DNA from: Brasenia schreberi
Lineage: Eukaryota > Streptophyta > Magnoliopsida > Nymphaeales > Cabombaceae
Reading direction: 5' to 3'
Assembly (NCBI GenBank): GCA_036023115.1
Contig: JAYKKT010000080.1
Location: 10,843,501 to 10,907,500, forward strand
DNA length: 64,000 nucleotides
The notes under the pieces were generated by a model. It saw only the letters and a list, made by a program, of their open reading frames with translations, made no database searches and was not told the DNA's origin. This document shows positions 26,830 to 37,606 of the stretch, one piece after another. Position 1 is the first letter of the stretch. Every line of letters starts with the position of its first letter. A program made the position numbers and the translations under genes.

Positions 26830-27057
26830 GGAGGAGATCTGAATGGAGTTGGGGCAAGGGTTAAGTGTATGAACATGTTCATTGTAATTGTGGTTTTTGC
26901 CAACTAAATGAAGACAATATAAAAATCCTTAATTTTGCTATACCATATGATCTCTTTATGTGCATCAACTAAACAATGGACATCTATGGTGGAACAACAA
27001 CAGCTTGTGTTTCGACTTGTTAAGGGATAAACTTCTTTTGTAATGTTAATATATGAT
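26830..27057 (+). pseudogene. RTE LINE remnant, left part (interrupted by the LTR element)
   Basis: GGAGATCTGAATGGAG matches the endonuclease GDLNG box, and the following sequence fits NEDNIKILNFAIPYDLF. After a gap, 26990-27057 aligns with the RTE stretch for [18 protein letters not shown]. It continues without loss at 32379 after the LTR element. Decayed. Confidence 0.75.
27053..27057. repeat. Target duplication ATGAT, left copy
   Basis: ATGAT flanks the LTR element at 27053-27057 and again at 32374-32378. A 5-bp duplication is the expected signature of LTR-retrotransposon integration. Confidence 0.93.
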
Positions 27058-27409
27058 TGTTGGAAACGTGGTTGCGCAGCGGATAATCAATAGTAAAAAA
27101 CATGAACAAAAGATGAAGAGAAAAAAATATGGAGATTAGAGGAAGGGGGGCGGACCTCCAATGGAGGCCGCCCCCCTTCTTTCTCTCTTTCTTAATCTCA
27201 GCAACTTAACCCTAATTACAACCTATCAGCCCTTATATAAGGAGTTGTAAAATGTGTAAAATATAAAATAACCAAAATACCCCTAGTACATAAAATTACC
27301 AAAATGTCCTTATGACTTCGGACAATTACAATAATACTCTAAACATCAATTTTACTGTCCTAAGACAATATATGTACTAAAACTGACTCTAAACTCATAT
27401 TCTTTAACA
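27058..27409 (-). repeat. 3' LTR of the gene-capturing element
   Basis: Pairs with 32021-32373. It contains a palindromic TATA box (CCTTATATAAGG, 27231-27242) and a long GC-rich inverted repeat (27146-27178) built on GGGGGGCGGACCTCC and GGAGGCCGCCCCCC. Confidence 0.93.
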
Positions 27410-27421
27410 CCTCCCTCAAGT
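27410..27421 (-). promoter_or_regulatory. Polypurine tract
   Basis: On the minus strand TTGAGGGAGGTG lies directly against the start of the 3' LTR, the position where plus-strand DNA synthesis is primed. Confidence 0.75.
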
Positions 27422-27529
27422 TGGGAATGAGATACTTTGAACTCTAAACTTGCCAAAAATCTTCATCTGTCTGCAACATTCTTCATCTGTCTTTATCACT
27501 GGTTTAATCTTCAACAGCTTCTTTGGATG

Positions 27530-28025
27530 CAATATCTTCAACTCATCCTTCCTAGCTGATCATATCAAGCATCATCTCTGGCTGCAATATAAACTTAGCC
27601 TTCTTGGCTAATATCTCAAGCAGCATCTCTGGCTGCAACATCAACTCAGCCATCCTTGCTGATCAACTCAAGTAGTATCTCTGGCTGCAATATAAACTTA
27701 GCCTTCCTGGCTAATCATCTTAAGTAGCATCTCTGGCTGCAACATCAATTCAGCCATCGATCATCTCAAGTAGCATCTCTGGCTGCAATATAAACTTAGC
27801 CTTCCTAGCTAATCATCTCAAGCAGTATCTCTGGCTGCAACATCAATTCAGCCATCGATCGTCTCAAGCAGCATCTCTCGCTGCAACATCAACTCAGCCC
27901 TCCCGACTGATCATCTCAAGCAACATCTCTAGCTGCAACATCAATTGAGTCATCCTGGCTGATCATCTCAAGCAACATCTCTGACTACATCATTACCTCT
28001 GCCTTCCTGGCTGATCATCATCATG
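27530..28025 (-). repeat. Tandem repeat of about 60 bp inside the LTR element
   Basis: Units share CATCTCTGGCTGCAA, then a variable part with CTTAGCC-TTC or CTCAGCCATC, then GCTGATCATCTCAAG. About eight units are present, and alternation of the ATATAAACTTAGCC and CATCAA-TCAGCC types suggests a higher-order dimer near 120 bp. No gene function is evident. Confidence 0.85.
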
Positions 28026-28825
28026 ACTTTCTTCATTACACATGCACTAGTAATTTCTTTGAGGCTTCTGTAAAACAACTTGAACAATTAAGAACACATG
28101 GGTAACACCCGACCCTTCTATGGGTATCGATTGCTCCCTCTCTCTTTCTTCTTCTCCATAAAGTGATTTGATAGCTACACTTAAAAAACATGTTTCTTCT
28201 GCTCTTGAGAAAGCTGATCTTTTGTGATAGGAGGTACTACTCCACCATACACACTTCACACGGCTTTTCCTGCACCCCTTCACATAGTGACTGCAGTCGG
28301 TATGTTGGTTGGGTGCCCTCTCTGTATCACTCAAATAGCAGAATACAGACATCTGCTTATACTAGTCGGTCTACGCCCCCTTCACATGGTGACTGCAGCC
28401 GCTTTTTGAGCCCTCTGGCTATTTACTTCAGTAACCTAAGGTCTTACCTTTAATGATTCTTGGTGATACTGTTACATTCTATATCAGTAAATTCCTCTGG
28501 CCTCTTCAATGATTGAATTTTTCATGCATATGTAGTGAAAAAGACTGATTTTCTATTTTTTTTGCTTTTTTTTTTCAACCACTGTCTATTTTTCAAAGCA
28601 ATCTTCTTTGCTGCAACACTTTTCAGCAACCTTCATGGCTGCGATATTCTTCAACTTAATCTCTTTTATGTGAACTTTCTTCATGTTGTTTTTTCCAGAC
28701 AATCTTCACATACCAATCTCTTCTTTACACTTTTATGAATTTTCATCTCTCTTAGACATTTCTTCAAACACTAGATGCTTAGGTAAACATTTCTTTTTGA
28801 GCATTTTATCAAACACTTCTAAGCG

Positions 28826-29047
28826 TCATGAATCTGACCCATATTTTTCTTCAACCATTTCTGCACTTTCGAGGGTGACAAAACTGAATCCACGTGAATG
28901 ACTACTCTGATTAGTCATTATTTTATGTTCAACAACATTTCCAAATGAGGAGAAGTACTCCTGCAACTCATCATCAGTATCAGATGTAGGTATTCTGCCA
29001 ACAAGGATCTTCCTCCTTTGACTCTCAGGAATAGCCGTTGTTTCCAA
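28826..29047 (-). pseudogene. Captured hnRNP-type RRM fragment
   Basis: The frame reads ESQRRKILVGRIPTSDTDDE, then LQEYFSSFGNVVEHKIM and the RNP1-like SRGFSFVTL. It matches the second RRM of plant hnRNP1-type proteins (KIFVGGIP, EHQIM, RGFGFVTF) with changes in both RNP boxes (GR for GG, FSF for FGF). It lies within the LTR element, downstream of the FAR1 fragment in element orientation. It is an 80-residue piece with no other part of the gene nearby and is probably transduplicated. It differs clearly from the RRM exon at 6280-6490, so the two are separate events. Confidence 0.72.
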
Positions 29048-29086
29048 CTAATATTTCACTTCTTAAAAACGGAAAAATACCAAAGC

Positions 29087-29805
29087 CTAGCTCTTCCCAG
29101 TACCTACAAAAGCAAGAAAAGTCAATTGAAGGAGCTTAAACAGAACCTCAAATCTATGAGATACAGAATTTATCGGCGAACTGAAAAAATCTTGTTGTGC
29201 TGTTACTCCAACATCAAAATCCTTCTCATTGACATCAGTCTTAGCTGTAACTACTACATATGTACCTTCTTCCTCAACATTAGGCAATACTTGCTCCTCT
29301 TCGGGCAATGGCTCCTTGACATATCATTCTCAAAAGCATCAGCAGGCACCTCATACAACCTCACTTGTGACTTTGATGGATCCTTCACAAGCAAATATTT
29401 TCCTTGTTGATAACCAAGACACGACTTAGTTTGCTGCAAATTCAACATGTACCCCATTCTTGTTGAAATGTCCAATTGGGAACTTAATAAAGAGTTGCTT
29501 TGGTTGACTGCATAGGAATAATCTGGTCCTGATAATCAGCAAACGCTAACCACACTTTCTCATCATGTGGAAAATCTCTAGTTATTTTGTTGAATTCTTT
29601 TTGTCTTGCGGATTATTAGATCCTCCAAGGATTCCTGGATCTCTGCATCCGATTGTAGTCCAATATTATTGCTCCTCATAAACTTTAAAAAAAAATCACA
29701 TAGAGGAATGTACGCTTCATCAACTATAAATGTCTCTGAGTGCAAGATACGGATGCACTTTAATTGTTTATGCATTTCCAATGTTGCAAGAACTGAATTG
29801 TTCAA
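29087..29805 (-). other. Unrecognised open stretches inside the LTR element
   Basis: Minus frames 29087-29308, 29254-29475 and 29578-29805 contain protein-like segments (for example YLLVKDPSKSQVRLYEVPAD and FIVDEAYIPLCDFFLKFMRS). I cannot assign them to a family. Given their place among captured fragments they may come from one or more further host genes. Confidence 0.35.
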
Positions 29806-30060
29806 TTATATAGACTCTATTCCTTGATCCTTGAATATGTCATGTCCATTGCCCACCACATTTACTGAATTGCATCAACATGAAGCACAATATCACAAGT
29901 TTCACGCATGTTTTCTTGAGACAGTGCACCTTCTTTTAATGCTGAAGGACCAACACTAATCACCACTTCTTGTTTCTTTCAGCTTCAGCCTACTTTGAAC
30001 TCTTACTCAAGTCTTAAATGATTCGAAGCACTTTGGAGAATTTGTCATACACATATCCGA

Positions 30061-30470
30061 TGACAAGTGTCAGGCCACACATTAGCTAGTGCACTTGCTA
30101 TTGTTGAACCTTGATCTGTCAAAAAACTTACTTTTGGCCTCTTTCCATTCATGGCCTTTTCAAAGGTTTGAAATAGTCACTCAAAAATCTCGATTGTCTA
30201 ATCATATATCAATGCTTCCATCCACCTAGAAAAAATATTTGTAATGAGATCATCTTCATCAAGTTGCACACAACTAAAGAAGGAAGGATCTTCCGCTGAT
30301 TTACTTGGAAGATATTGCATCACAGCTTCCAAGTCTCCACCTGATGGCGAACATACACATTTTGTTCTTAAATAGTTTATGAAATATGCACTGAATTTCG
30401 TCTGATCAACTTCACTTGGGACATCAGTCCTCTTCACCATATGCATCCCTCTCAGCACTACATATGCTAA
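30061..30470 (-). pseudogene. Captured FAR1/MULE transposase fragment
   Basis: The minus frame gives INYLRTK, GGDLEAVMQYL, DPSFFSCVQLDEDDLITNIF and, after a deletion, ALIYD, LFQTFEKAMNGKRPK, FLTDQGSTIASALANVWPD. These are the landmarks of FAR1-related/Mutator transposases: the GGDAEALLxYF repeat, the FFYxxxLDED block and the DQ..AMxxAI catalytic-core motif. The stretch with the first catalytic Asp (DTTYRTN in the family) is missing, and stops interrupt TIEIFE. It is a dead fragment carried within the LTR element, from a MULE or a domesticated FAR1-related gene. Confidence 0.78.
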
Positions 30471-31122
30471 CAATATGAACACATTTTGTTGGGATACAGT
30501 CGCCAACATTAAGATTACCAGATTCTCAAACCTGTCATCCATGCAGTTTCCAACCGCCATACCAAAGATTGATTTTCAGTTCTTATCCAGTTCCATCGTA
30601 CGACTTTGACAGGTTCATTGGCCTTCTGCCCTGAAAAAACTCCAGGTAGATCTCCTTCTTGCCTATTTTCCAAGTAAGAAAGGCACCGAATATTCATCGC
30701 CTTATGTTGTGCTTGCAAAAATACCTGAACTTCTTTTATCTATAGTAACTACTTTATTTATATGGATAATGGATAGCAGTTACCATTTTTTTTTCCAAAA
30801 AACGTGGGGATAAGACTTACTGGTTTACTTTCTTATCCAATCAGAAAAGAAAAGGAAGTTTCCACAACTACTTTCCCACAAAATCAGGCAAGTAATCTGA
30901 AACTTTACTTTTCGAGCATTTGATTATTCAAAACAAAATTGAAATTACCTTTCTCAAAAGATTCAAATATTTCTTTCCAAGATTTTGTGTAACTCCTTCC
31001 TTTTTTAAAAAATCTGGAGGCAGCCAATAACTTTCCTATTAGCATGTCATCAAGAGAAGCAGGATCATCGAAAGTCGAGGCAGCAGTAATTAGTGGCTGC
31101 ATTGATTCCTGCCGATAAGTTT

Positions 31123-31381
31123 TTACTCTGCACTTAAGTTCATAGTAAGTTGAAAGGACACAGCTTGATCTCCATCTCCAACGATGATGGTATGCACTCC
31201 CAAGGCAAAAACTTTGTTAGCATTATCATCCACGATGCTTAATCCATCGCATGGCCTGATGTTGAACGTCACCGTTTCAGTCATACCAGCATCCATGTAC
31301 ACTCTCTGAAACTCAATAACTTGCTTTATGTGGGTGTTTAGTATCTCCTTAGGAGGCACAAAGTACAACACCACATTGCTT
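31123..31381 (-). pseudogene. Captured beta-D-xylosidase (GH3) C-terminal exon
   Basis: The exon encodes SNVVLYFVPPKE, KQVIEFQRVYMDAGMTETV, FNIRPCDGLSIVDD and KVFALGVHTIIVGD. This is the fibronectin-III-like C-terminal domain of plant GH3 beta-xylosidase/arabinofuranosidases (apoplastic wall-trimming enzymes), down to a natural-looking stop at 31123. Directly upstream is a splice acceptor (TTTTTATGCAG, exon start 31381), with the open frame running back into intron-like sequence. The captured piece therefore kept an intron end, which points to capture from DNA or unspliced RNA. The catalytic GH3 domains are absent. Confidence 0.78.
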
Positions 31382-31436
31382 CTGCATAAAAATGACAGGA
31401 TCAATTTGAGAAGAATTAGTTTGTTGCAATAAAGGA

Positions 31437-31733
31437 TCATTTGCTAACATCATTTGCTAACGCATACTCTTGAATACTATAAAGCATCTTTGCACCTAAG
31501 GTCCTGCTTAGGACATTATCTACTTGATTCATAGCATTATCATGATTGGGTTCTGCATGGATACCTGGCTCCATGGACTTCATGATAGCGTGTACTTGTT
31601 CATTCTGCTCAATAAATGAGGATGGACTTACAAAACCAAGATCAGACAACCTCCCATCCGTTAATGCATTCTGATTCCTACAAACAACCAGAAGGATTTG
31701 TGCAATAAAGTCTTCATGATTGCCACAAGCCAC
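31437..31733 (-). other. Unrecognised 98-residue open frame inside the LTR element
   Basis: The frame runs in from upstream as KALKVVACGNHEDFIAQILL, then VVCRNQNALTDGRLSDLGF and SFIEQNEQVHAIMKSM. It looks protein-like and lies between the OPR and xylosidase fragments. I do not recognise the family, so it may be another captured piece. Confidence 0.4.
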
Positions 31734-31787
31734 AACTTTTAAAGCTTTATGGGACTTTGCATTTTCGAAAAAGAGATCATGGATGTT

Positions 31788-31930
31788 GTTGCAATCTCTC
31801 TAGATTGTGCATAATCTACAAAAGATGAAATTCTTATTCCAACCCTTTCTGCTCCAATATCTTCACAAACTGATTCGACTATTTTCAACACCAAGCGGCA
31901 ACTATTCTCTTCAACTTTTGATACAAATCA
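31788..31930 (-). pseudogene. Captured 12-oxophytodienoate reductase (OPR) fragment
   Basis: The minus strand encodes ENSCRLVLKIVESVCED, IGAERVGIRISSF and VDYAQS. This is the ENRCRFxLEIVEAVxxEIG-RVGIRLSPFxDYMES region of plant OPRs, flavoenzymes of the Old Yellow Enzyme family that include the peroxisomal jasmonate enzyme. The conserved NR is NS here and LSPF is ISSF. Only about 45 residues remain. It lies near the PBS end of the LTR element. Confidence 0.78.
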
Positions 31931-32007
31931 GTCGCAACCTTCTACCTTTTCTTTGGCAATAAAGTAACTTAATCTCACGCAAAAAATGCCTCTTTTTCAT
32001 TCCTATA

Positions 32008-32020
32008 GGCTCTGATATCA
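32008..32020 (-). promoter_or_regulatory. Primer-binding site of the gene-capturing element
   Basis: The minus strand reads TGATATCAGAGCC directly after the 5' LTR. It differs from the plant tRNA-Met PBS TGGTATCAGAGC at one base and shows that the element runs leftwards. Confidence 0.9.
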
Positions 32021-32373
32021 TGTTGTAAACGTGGTTGCGCAACGGATAATCAATAGTAAAAAACATGAACAAAAGATGAAGAGAAAAAAATATGAGATCG
32101 GAGGAAGGGGGGCAGACCTCCAATGGAGGCCGCCCCCCTTCTTTCTGTCTCTTTCTTAATATCAGCAACTTAACCCTAATTATAACCTATCAGCCCTTAT
32201 ATAAGGAGTTGTAAAACGTGTAAAATATAAAATAACTAAAATAACTCTAGCATATAAAAATACCAAAATGCCCTTACGACTTCGGACAATTACAATAATA
32301 CTCTAAACATCAATTTTACTGTCCTAAGACATTATATGTACTAAAACTGACTCTAAACTCATATTCTTCAACA
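32021..32373 (-). repeat. 5' LTR of the gene-capturing element
   Basis: Pairs with 27058-27409 and shares the palindromic TATA box and GC-rich inverted repeat. It ends next to target duplication ATGAT (32374-32378). Confidence 0.93.
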
Positions 32374-32530
32374 ATGATTACATCAAGAAGCAACACTGAG
32401 CTTATATCTCTTGATGTGATTATGAATGAACTAATAAAGCGAGTTGGAACAAAGTGCACTTATGCATGCTATTTGCATATGATATAGTATTAGTGGATGA
32501 GACAAGGGGAGTAAACAGAAAAAAGTTCTA
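32374..32530 (+). pseudogene. RTE LINE remnant, right part
   Basis: TACATCAAGAAGCAACACTG resumes the RTE reverse transcriptase where 27057 stopped (LHQGSTLS). It continues through VIMNELIKRVGTK and CMLFAYDIVLVDE to about 32520. The active-site box reads FAYD, not FADD. Beyond it, 32531-33900 is SMC3 intron with nothing recognised. Confidence 0.85.
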
Positions 32531-34999
32531 AGAAGCCTCGGTGGCACATCTCACCTGCCTTGGGTCACTTGGGAAGTGTTCAAGTTGAAGCCTCGAGTTC
32601 AATACTTGATGGGGCGGATCCTTGCTCATAAAGAAAGGATGTTGAATTTGCCCTGTGGGGCACCAGATTGGAGAACTTATGACATAGATATGGCCGACTT
32701 TAGTCACTAAATTTTTGGATAAGTGGTCTGTACTATGAAGTGGACTGCCATATGACCAATGTACAGGGAAGTGGAACTGGCAAACAAAATGCAAAGCAAA
32801 AGTAGGAAGAGGGGTGTTATGGGAATAGGAGGAAGTGGGAAGTGAGGAACTGTGGATGTGATGTGAGATGAGGATCAAATAGAAGTGATACCAGAAGCAA
32901 TGTAGGAATTGCATTTAAAGTGACATAAGAATCCAATAGGAGCAAAACATGAAGTGGTTTGAAACGAGAAGCTTTAGGAAAGAAATAAAATAAGATGAAC
33001 ATTAAAGAACATAATATATTACAAGGAAAAGTTAAGCGGGAGGCACGATGGAAGTGCACTTGCCAATTTGTTTCAGGTTTCAGAAGTGACTTGTATCTCG
33101 TTTCCAAAGTGCACTTCCTGGAAGCACAATTCCCCTGTTATTAGGCACTTCACATAACTCAGGTTAGAACTATGTTCCAGTCAAGTAGGACAAAATTCCT
33201 TTGAGGCATTATTGTTATGCTCTTAGTATAAGAATTTTCCTTTGGATATTGGGAGCAGTTAAGTTGGTCACTGGTGCATCCATCTGTTTGTATCCACCAT
33301 ATTACTGGTGGTCTTCAAGTTTCAAGACTGTAGATGACAGCTCATATGCTAGAACACGTTTTAGAGGTGATAATCTCTCTCTTGACTGTTGATGTCCTTG
33401 TTCCACCTTTTGCCGAGTACTTGTATGATGATTTTCGGTTCTCCAGTTGAATGAACACACCAAACCATTTCTTTTCACTTGCACCATGTTTGACACATTT
33501 GTTTTGGTTGCTGCAATTTTTAACTAAAATGACATCGTCAAGATGTCATCCATCTAAAGGTATTGTTCTTTTACATATGTAATTTTAAGTTAAGAAAACT
33601 TACAGCATACCTGAATGCTTAAAACTCGTTTCAGCGTTTTAATTGTTACACAAAAAGGGCAATGATACATACTCCTTTTTTATATGTTGGTCTATCATCT
33701 GTCCTTTTGACCCTGTTTGCATTCATTTGGTTGCCTTCTTAAGCTGTATAGCATGATGGATCTCATGACAGGCGTTTGACTACAAAAATGAAATTGATTC
33801 ATTTTGTTCACAGTTTAAATTTCTGTTGTAGATACATTTCATCAGCCATTTATTGAAGTTGCATTTGGTAATTTTATCCCTTTGGTTTTTTTCTTCACCA
33901 TGAATTTGTAGGTGGAGGAAATTCGTTCTAGGGTTTCTGAGAAGTCAGCTAGTATGCATAACGAAGTAGCTAAGGCCCATGAAGAGCTAAAGAAATGTGA
34001 AAAAGAAATTAAATTTTGAGGATGCTCAGACATTGAACAAAGAGAAGGAGGCAATGGAGATGCAGCGAAATGACGCAATAAAAGTACATGCACAGCTTGA
34101 ACTTGATGTACATGACATTGCAGAAAAACTTACCAGTGAACACCACTTACAGGTTTGACTGGGAACAGAAAAATGAACTGGATGATATGCATCTGCTTGT
34201 AAGCTGCAGATGAGGTGATAGCTTGACATAGTTTTTGACGCTTTGCAGGAAGAAGCTAAAAGGGATTTGAATAGTCTTGATGGAGAAATTAAGAAGTCAC
34301 TAAAAGAGCTACAAGAAATCCGGCCAATATATATTGCACGAAGCAATGAGGAGGAAGAAATTGCAAAAAAGTAAGTGCTACAACTAGTCATCAACTTGAA
34401 TCGGTTTATTAGTTTTGGTGCTGTAATTTATTTTGCTGAGTTACTTGTGCTTTCACACTCAGAATAATGGAGCGTGAGAAGAGACTGAGCATTTTGTACC
34501 AGAAACAGGGCCGCACAACTCAATTTTCAAGCAAGGCTGCTCGCGACAAATGGCTTCAGAAAGAAGTTAATGACCTTCAGTCTGTCCTATCATCAAATAT
34601 GATGCAGGTAACTTGTCTAAGATTCTATTTGGATCTCTAGCATTTTACCTATTTCCCATTTGTAATATGAGTATCTCGTCAACATGTGTTTAGTGTAATT
34701 GGCATAAACGTCTTCTACGTTTAACCGTTAATGCTTTCACTTTACAACGTTGAATTCTTAATGCATTTGGCTGACATAGTGATACCTGTGTGTCAGAATA
34801 TTACTACTAAGTAACTGTTTGATTCTGTTCTTTCACACAAAGGATAGAAAATTGTATGCCTACTAGTTCAAGGAACTTGACTCTCAATGGAGCAATGTTT
34901 TGCCATGTGTGAAGATGCATGATTTTGTTTTGCAACAGTAATGTTATTTATCTTCTATAGTGTATGTGTTCCTTTCGTTAGATAGAAACGGTTATACTC

Positions 35000-37363
35000 A
35001 CAACTTTTTCCCAAAATACACTCAGAATAGAAGTATCTATTAACATGGACATTGTCATATTCAGTAAGGTCCTGTTATATCTTTTTGCTATACCATTTTG
35101 TTGAGGTATCATTGGCATTATATTTTGTTTTGAAATACCAAAGTCTTTACAATATTTTAAGAATTCTATAGAGGTGTATTCTCTTTCTCGATTAGAACTT
35201 AAGACTTTGATAGTATGTCTTACTTAGTTTTCAACTTCTTGCTTATATTCTTTGAATACCTCAATTGATTCAAATTTATGTGCTAAGATATATATGTATG
35301 TATGTATATCTCGAATAATAATCGATAAAGATTATAAAATAAACCTTACCTTGATGTGATCTCACTCTAAAGGGTCTACATATTATATCATGTTTCTCTA
35401 TTTGGCCATCGATGTTAGGTGTTCCGACCATTATTCTTTTTGTTGAGACAATCCCTCTTGTAGTACCTCATTTTTCCACAATGAAAGCACTTGACTTGAG
35501 AAGCGCTTTCCTTCAATTTCTTGAAAAATTGCCTGTCTTTCTTTTTATTCTTACCAAACTTATTGTTTGATTTATTTTCTGGTTGAACTTTGAGGTAGAC
35601 CCTATCTCATCTTGAGCAAGTTGCAATTTTTCTTTTTTCTTTTTATTCATATTCTCTTGTTCAATTGCTAGCTTTAGAGGAAGTTGAGAAAGGTTTATTT
35701 CAGCCCCTAATCTAAGTGCAGTGTAACCATATTCAACGAAAGGGAAAGACCGTTTAGAATAGTGGATATCTGCATGACTTTCGGGATGACTGACTTTGCT
35801 ACAACTAAGTCTCTTACCATTACTATATTACTAGCGTTTGGTTTACATGTTCTACTATATTATCTCTTTCTTTTATTTTACAAGTTGTATTATTAGAGTA
35901 GTAGTTGAATATGTAACTTGGTTGTAGTATTATATTTAGTTGTTATAGAGTCGAAGAGTTCCTTAGCGGTCTCGAATTCCTTAAGACCCTAATAAGGTCA
36001 TCCACCATATATGTCAACATTATGGTTTTGGCTATCATGTCATCTATAAGGAATGTGTTGTACATTTTCTTTTTTTATTCAGTTGCATTGGGAGTAGGGA
36101 TCAAAACTGTTTCCTTAAGCACATAATCCATGCCTTCTAATATAAGGGCAAATGATATGTCTTTTCTATGTTTAAAAGTTTAGACCAATTTATTTCTCAG
36201 TTTTAACCAACTCAGATACGCAAATTCTAGAAGTCATGTTTAGTTGTTTGGCAAAAATAACAATAAGACAGTTTAAAAGAAAAATATTCAACAAGCAACA
36301 CATGATAAATAGGATGTCTAATAGCCAATAATCAAAGAGCAATTTGCCAAATATTCATGTATTAAACTGTAAATTTAAATAAAGTTTGGGTACTATTTTG
36401 AAATAAACCTTAATATGATTATGTTATTTTAGAACCAATTTGGAGACAAATCTATAATTTTTCTCTTATTTTCACTCCTAAAATTTATCTAAGGTTGCAA
36501 GGGAAAATCTATAATTTATACATTCAATTTTCAGTGATTTTTTAGAGTGATTGGGGACATAATAGTAATTATGCCTCTTAATCCGAATATGTAATTCTAC
36601 TAGAACATAATGGGCAGAAACGTCTCTTCATTCAATGGTAGACCTGTGAATATCCCGCTTGTTAAGGGACAACAACGTAATTCAATAGGTCAATTTTGTA
36701 ATGTTCAAACTGCTAGAGGATAGAAATATCCTTTCATCTATTTAAGGGCAAAATCATCTTTTAACTTTAAAATATCTAGACTTTCTTGTAATTTTACCTT
36801 ATAGTAGTTTTGTTATTTAAAAAAGGTTGAGAGTATAACAAACTTTTTAGTCCTTTATTGATGGAGGCGATTTTCATCCACGGTTTTTGGGAAAACTGCA
36901 ATTTTATAGAAAAACTGTGTAGAAAACCAGTTGTAAAGGAGAGAGAGAGAACAATGAGAGAAGGGAGAGCGGAGACCTTCAAGGAGAGAGCGGAGGCGTG
37001 GTTTTGTCCTCCACTGTCAGAGGCTCTCCTCGCTACGGTCGTTAGCTGTTTTCAATCGTTGATAGGAAAAATTTATCGTCTGACCATTTTTCTTTTCGCC
37101 CGTGAAATTTGACAAGCCAGTCTTGCCTTCCGGCAGTAGAATGTCCTTCAACTTTATCAGGCCAACCCGATTACGGGATTGCTTTTGGCTTGCCTTTTTT
37201 CAAAAACAAAAGGGTAACGTTCCTCTGTCTTTTTTGTTTCTGTAGAAATTTCTTACGCCAGAAGTTTTTTCGGCGTCTTATCTCTCTATTTCTCCCCCTT
37301 TTTTTTTTAAACTTAATTGTGTACCTTTTATTGCAGATTCTGGTCAACCTACTCCGATACCTT
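35000..37363 (-). pseudogene. Copia fragment: integrase, zinc knuckle, gag and leader
   Basis: This segment is collinear with parts of the Copia at 43.1-48.1 kb. Integrase-like sequence lies at 35000-35440 (same landmarks as 45000-45330). A zinc-knuckle stretch CFHCGKMRYYKRDC (one ligand His changed to Tyr) is at about 35470-35520. A UBN2-type gag region is at 35640-36200 (cf. 46230-46720), and the A/G-rich leader with GGTTTTTGGGAAAAC is at 36780-37120 (cf. 47330-47500). The order and orientation (minus) agree, but RT and RNase H are absent and all frames are broken. It lies 3' of the SMC3 exons. Confidence 0.75.
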
Positions 37364-37606
37364 TGATGAACTTATGTTGTAGGATCCGCGTCGAAGTTCC
37401 TGAGTAGTAGGAAAGAAGAAGAAAGAAAAGAGTGATTTCTATAGTTTTTCTTAAGGAAAATGTTCTTTTCTCACCTGTATGCTGTCTTTCGTTACTGTCA
37501 TATTTATAATGGAAAAGCTTTCATTACAGTATGACTTCATCTTTCCTGTCTTACCATTCTGGGCTTTCTACAATAAGCCTTATCATTATCCGTGAGAGGT
37601 GTAACA
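37364..37606 (-). repeat. Possible degenerate 5' LTR of the 35-37 kb Copia
   Basis: TGATGAACTTATGTTGTAGG... to GAGGTGTAACA resembles, with many changes, the start (TGATTCGCTTCTCATGTGTAGG) and end (GATGTTACA) of LTR 47710-48135, and contains a matching ATATTTATAATGG box. The PBS next to it is not recognisable. Confidence 0.45.

Larger units (their letters stand above)
27058..32373 (-). mobile_element. Non-autonomous LTR retrotransposon carrying several captured gene fragments
   Basis: The element has two similar LTRs (27058-27409, 32021-32373; about 20 differences by eye), TG...CA ends, a 5-bp target duplication ATGAT, a near-standard tRNA-Met PBS on the minus strand (32008-32020) and a polypurine tract (27410-27421). 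Its 4.6-kb interior shows no gag, protease, integrase or RT motif. On the minus strand, in order, it carries fragments of 12-oxophytodienoate reductase, a beta-xylosidase C-terminal domain with a retained intron acceptor, a FAR1-type transposase, an hnRNP RRM and a 60-bp tandem repeat, with unrecognised stretches between. It is inserted in an RTE remnant within an SMC3 intron. The arrangement resembles gene-capturing elements such as maize Bs1. Confidence 0.9.

Noticed and set aside
32528..33107. Minus frames of 128 and 96 residues between the RTE remnant and SMC3 exon d
   Set aside because: No recognisable motif, no splice context; they lie in the SMC3 intron.
34026..34394. Minus frame of 122 residues
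   Set aside because: It is the antisense shadow of SMC3 exons d and e.
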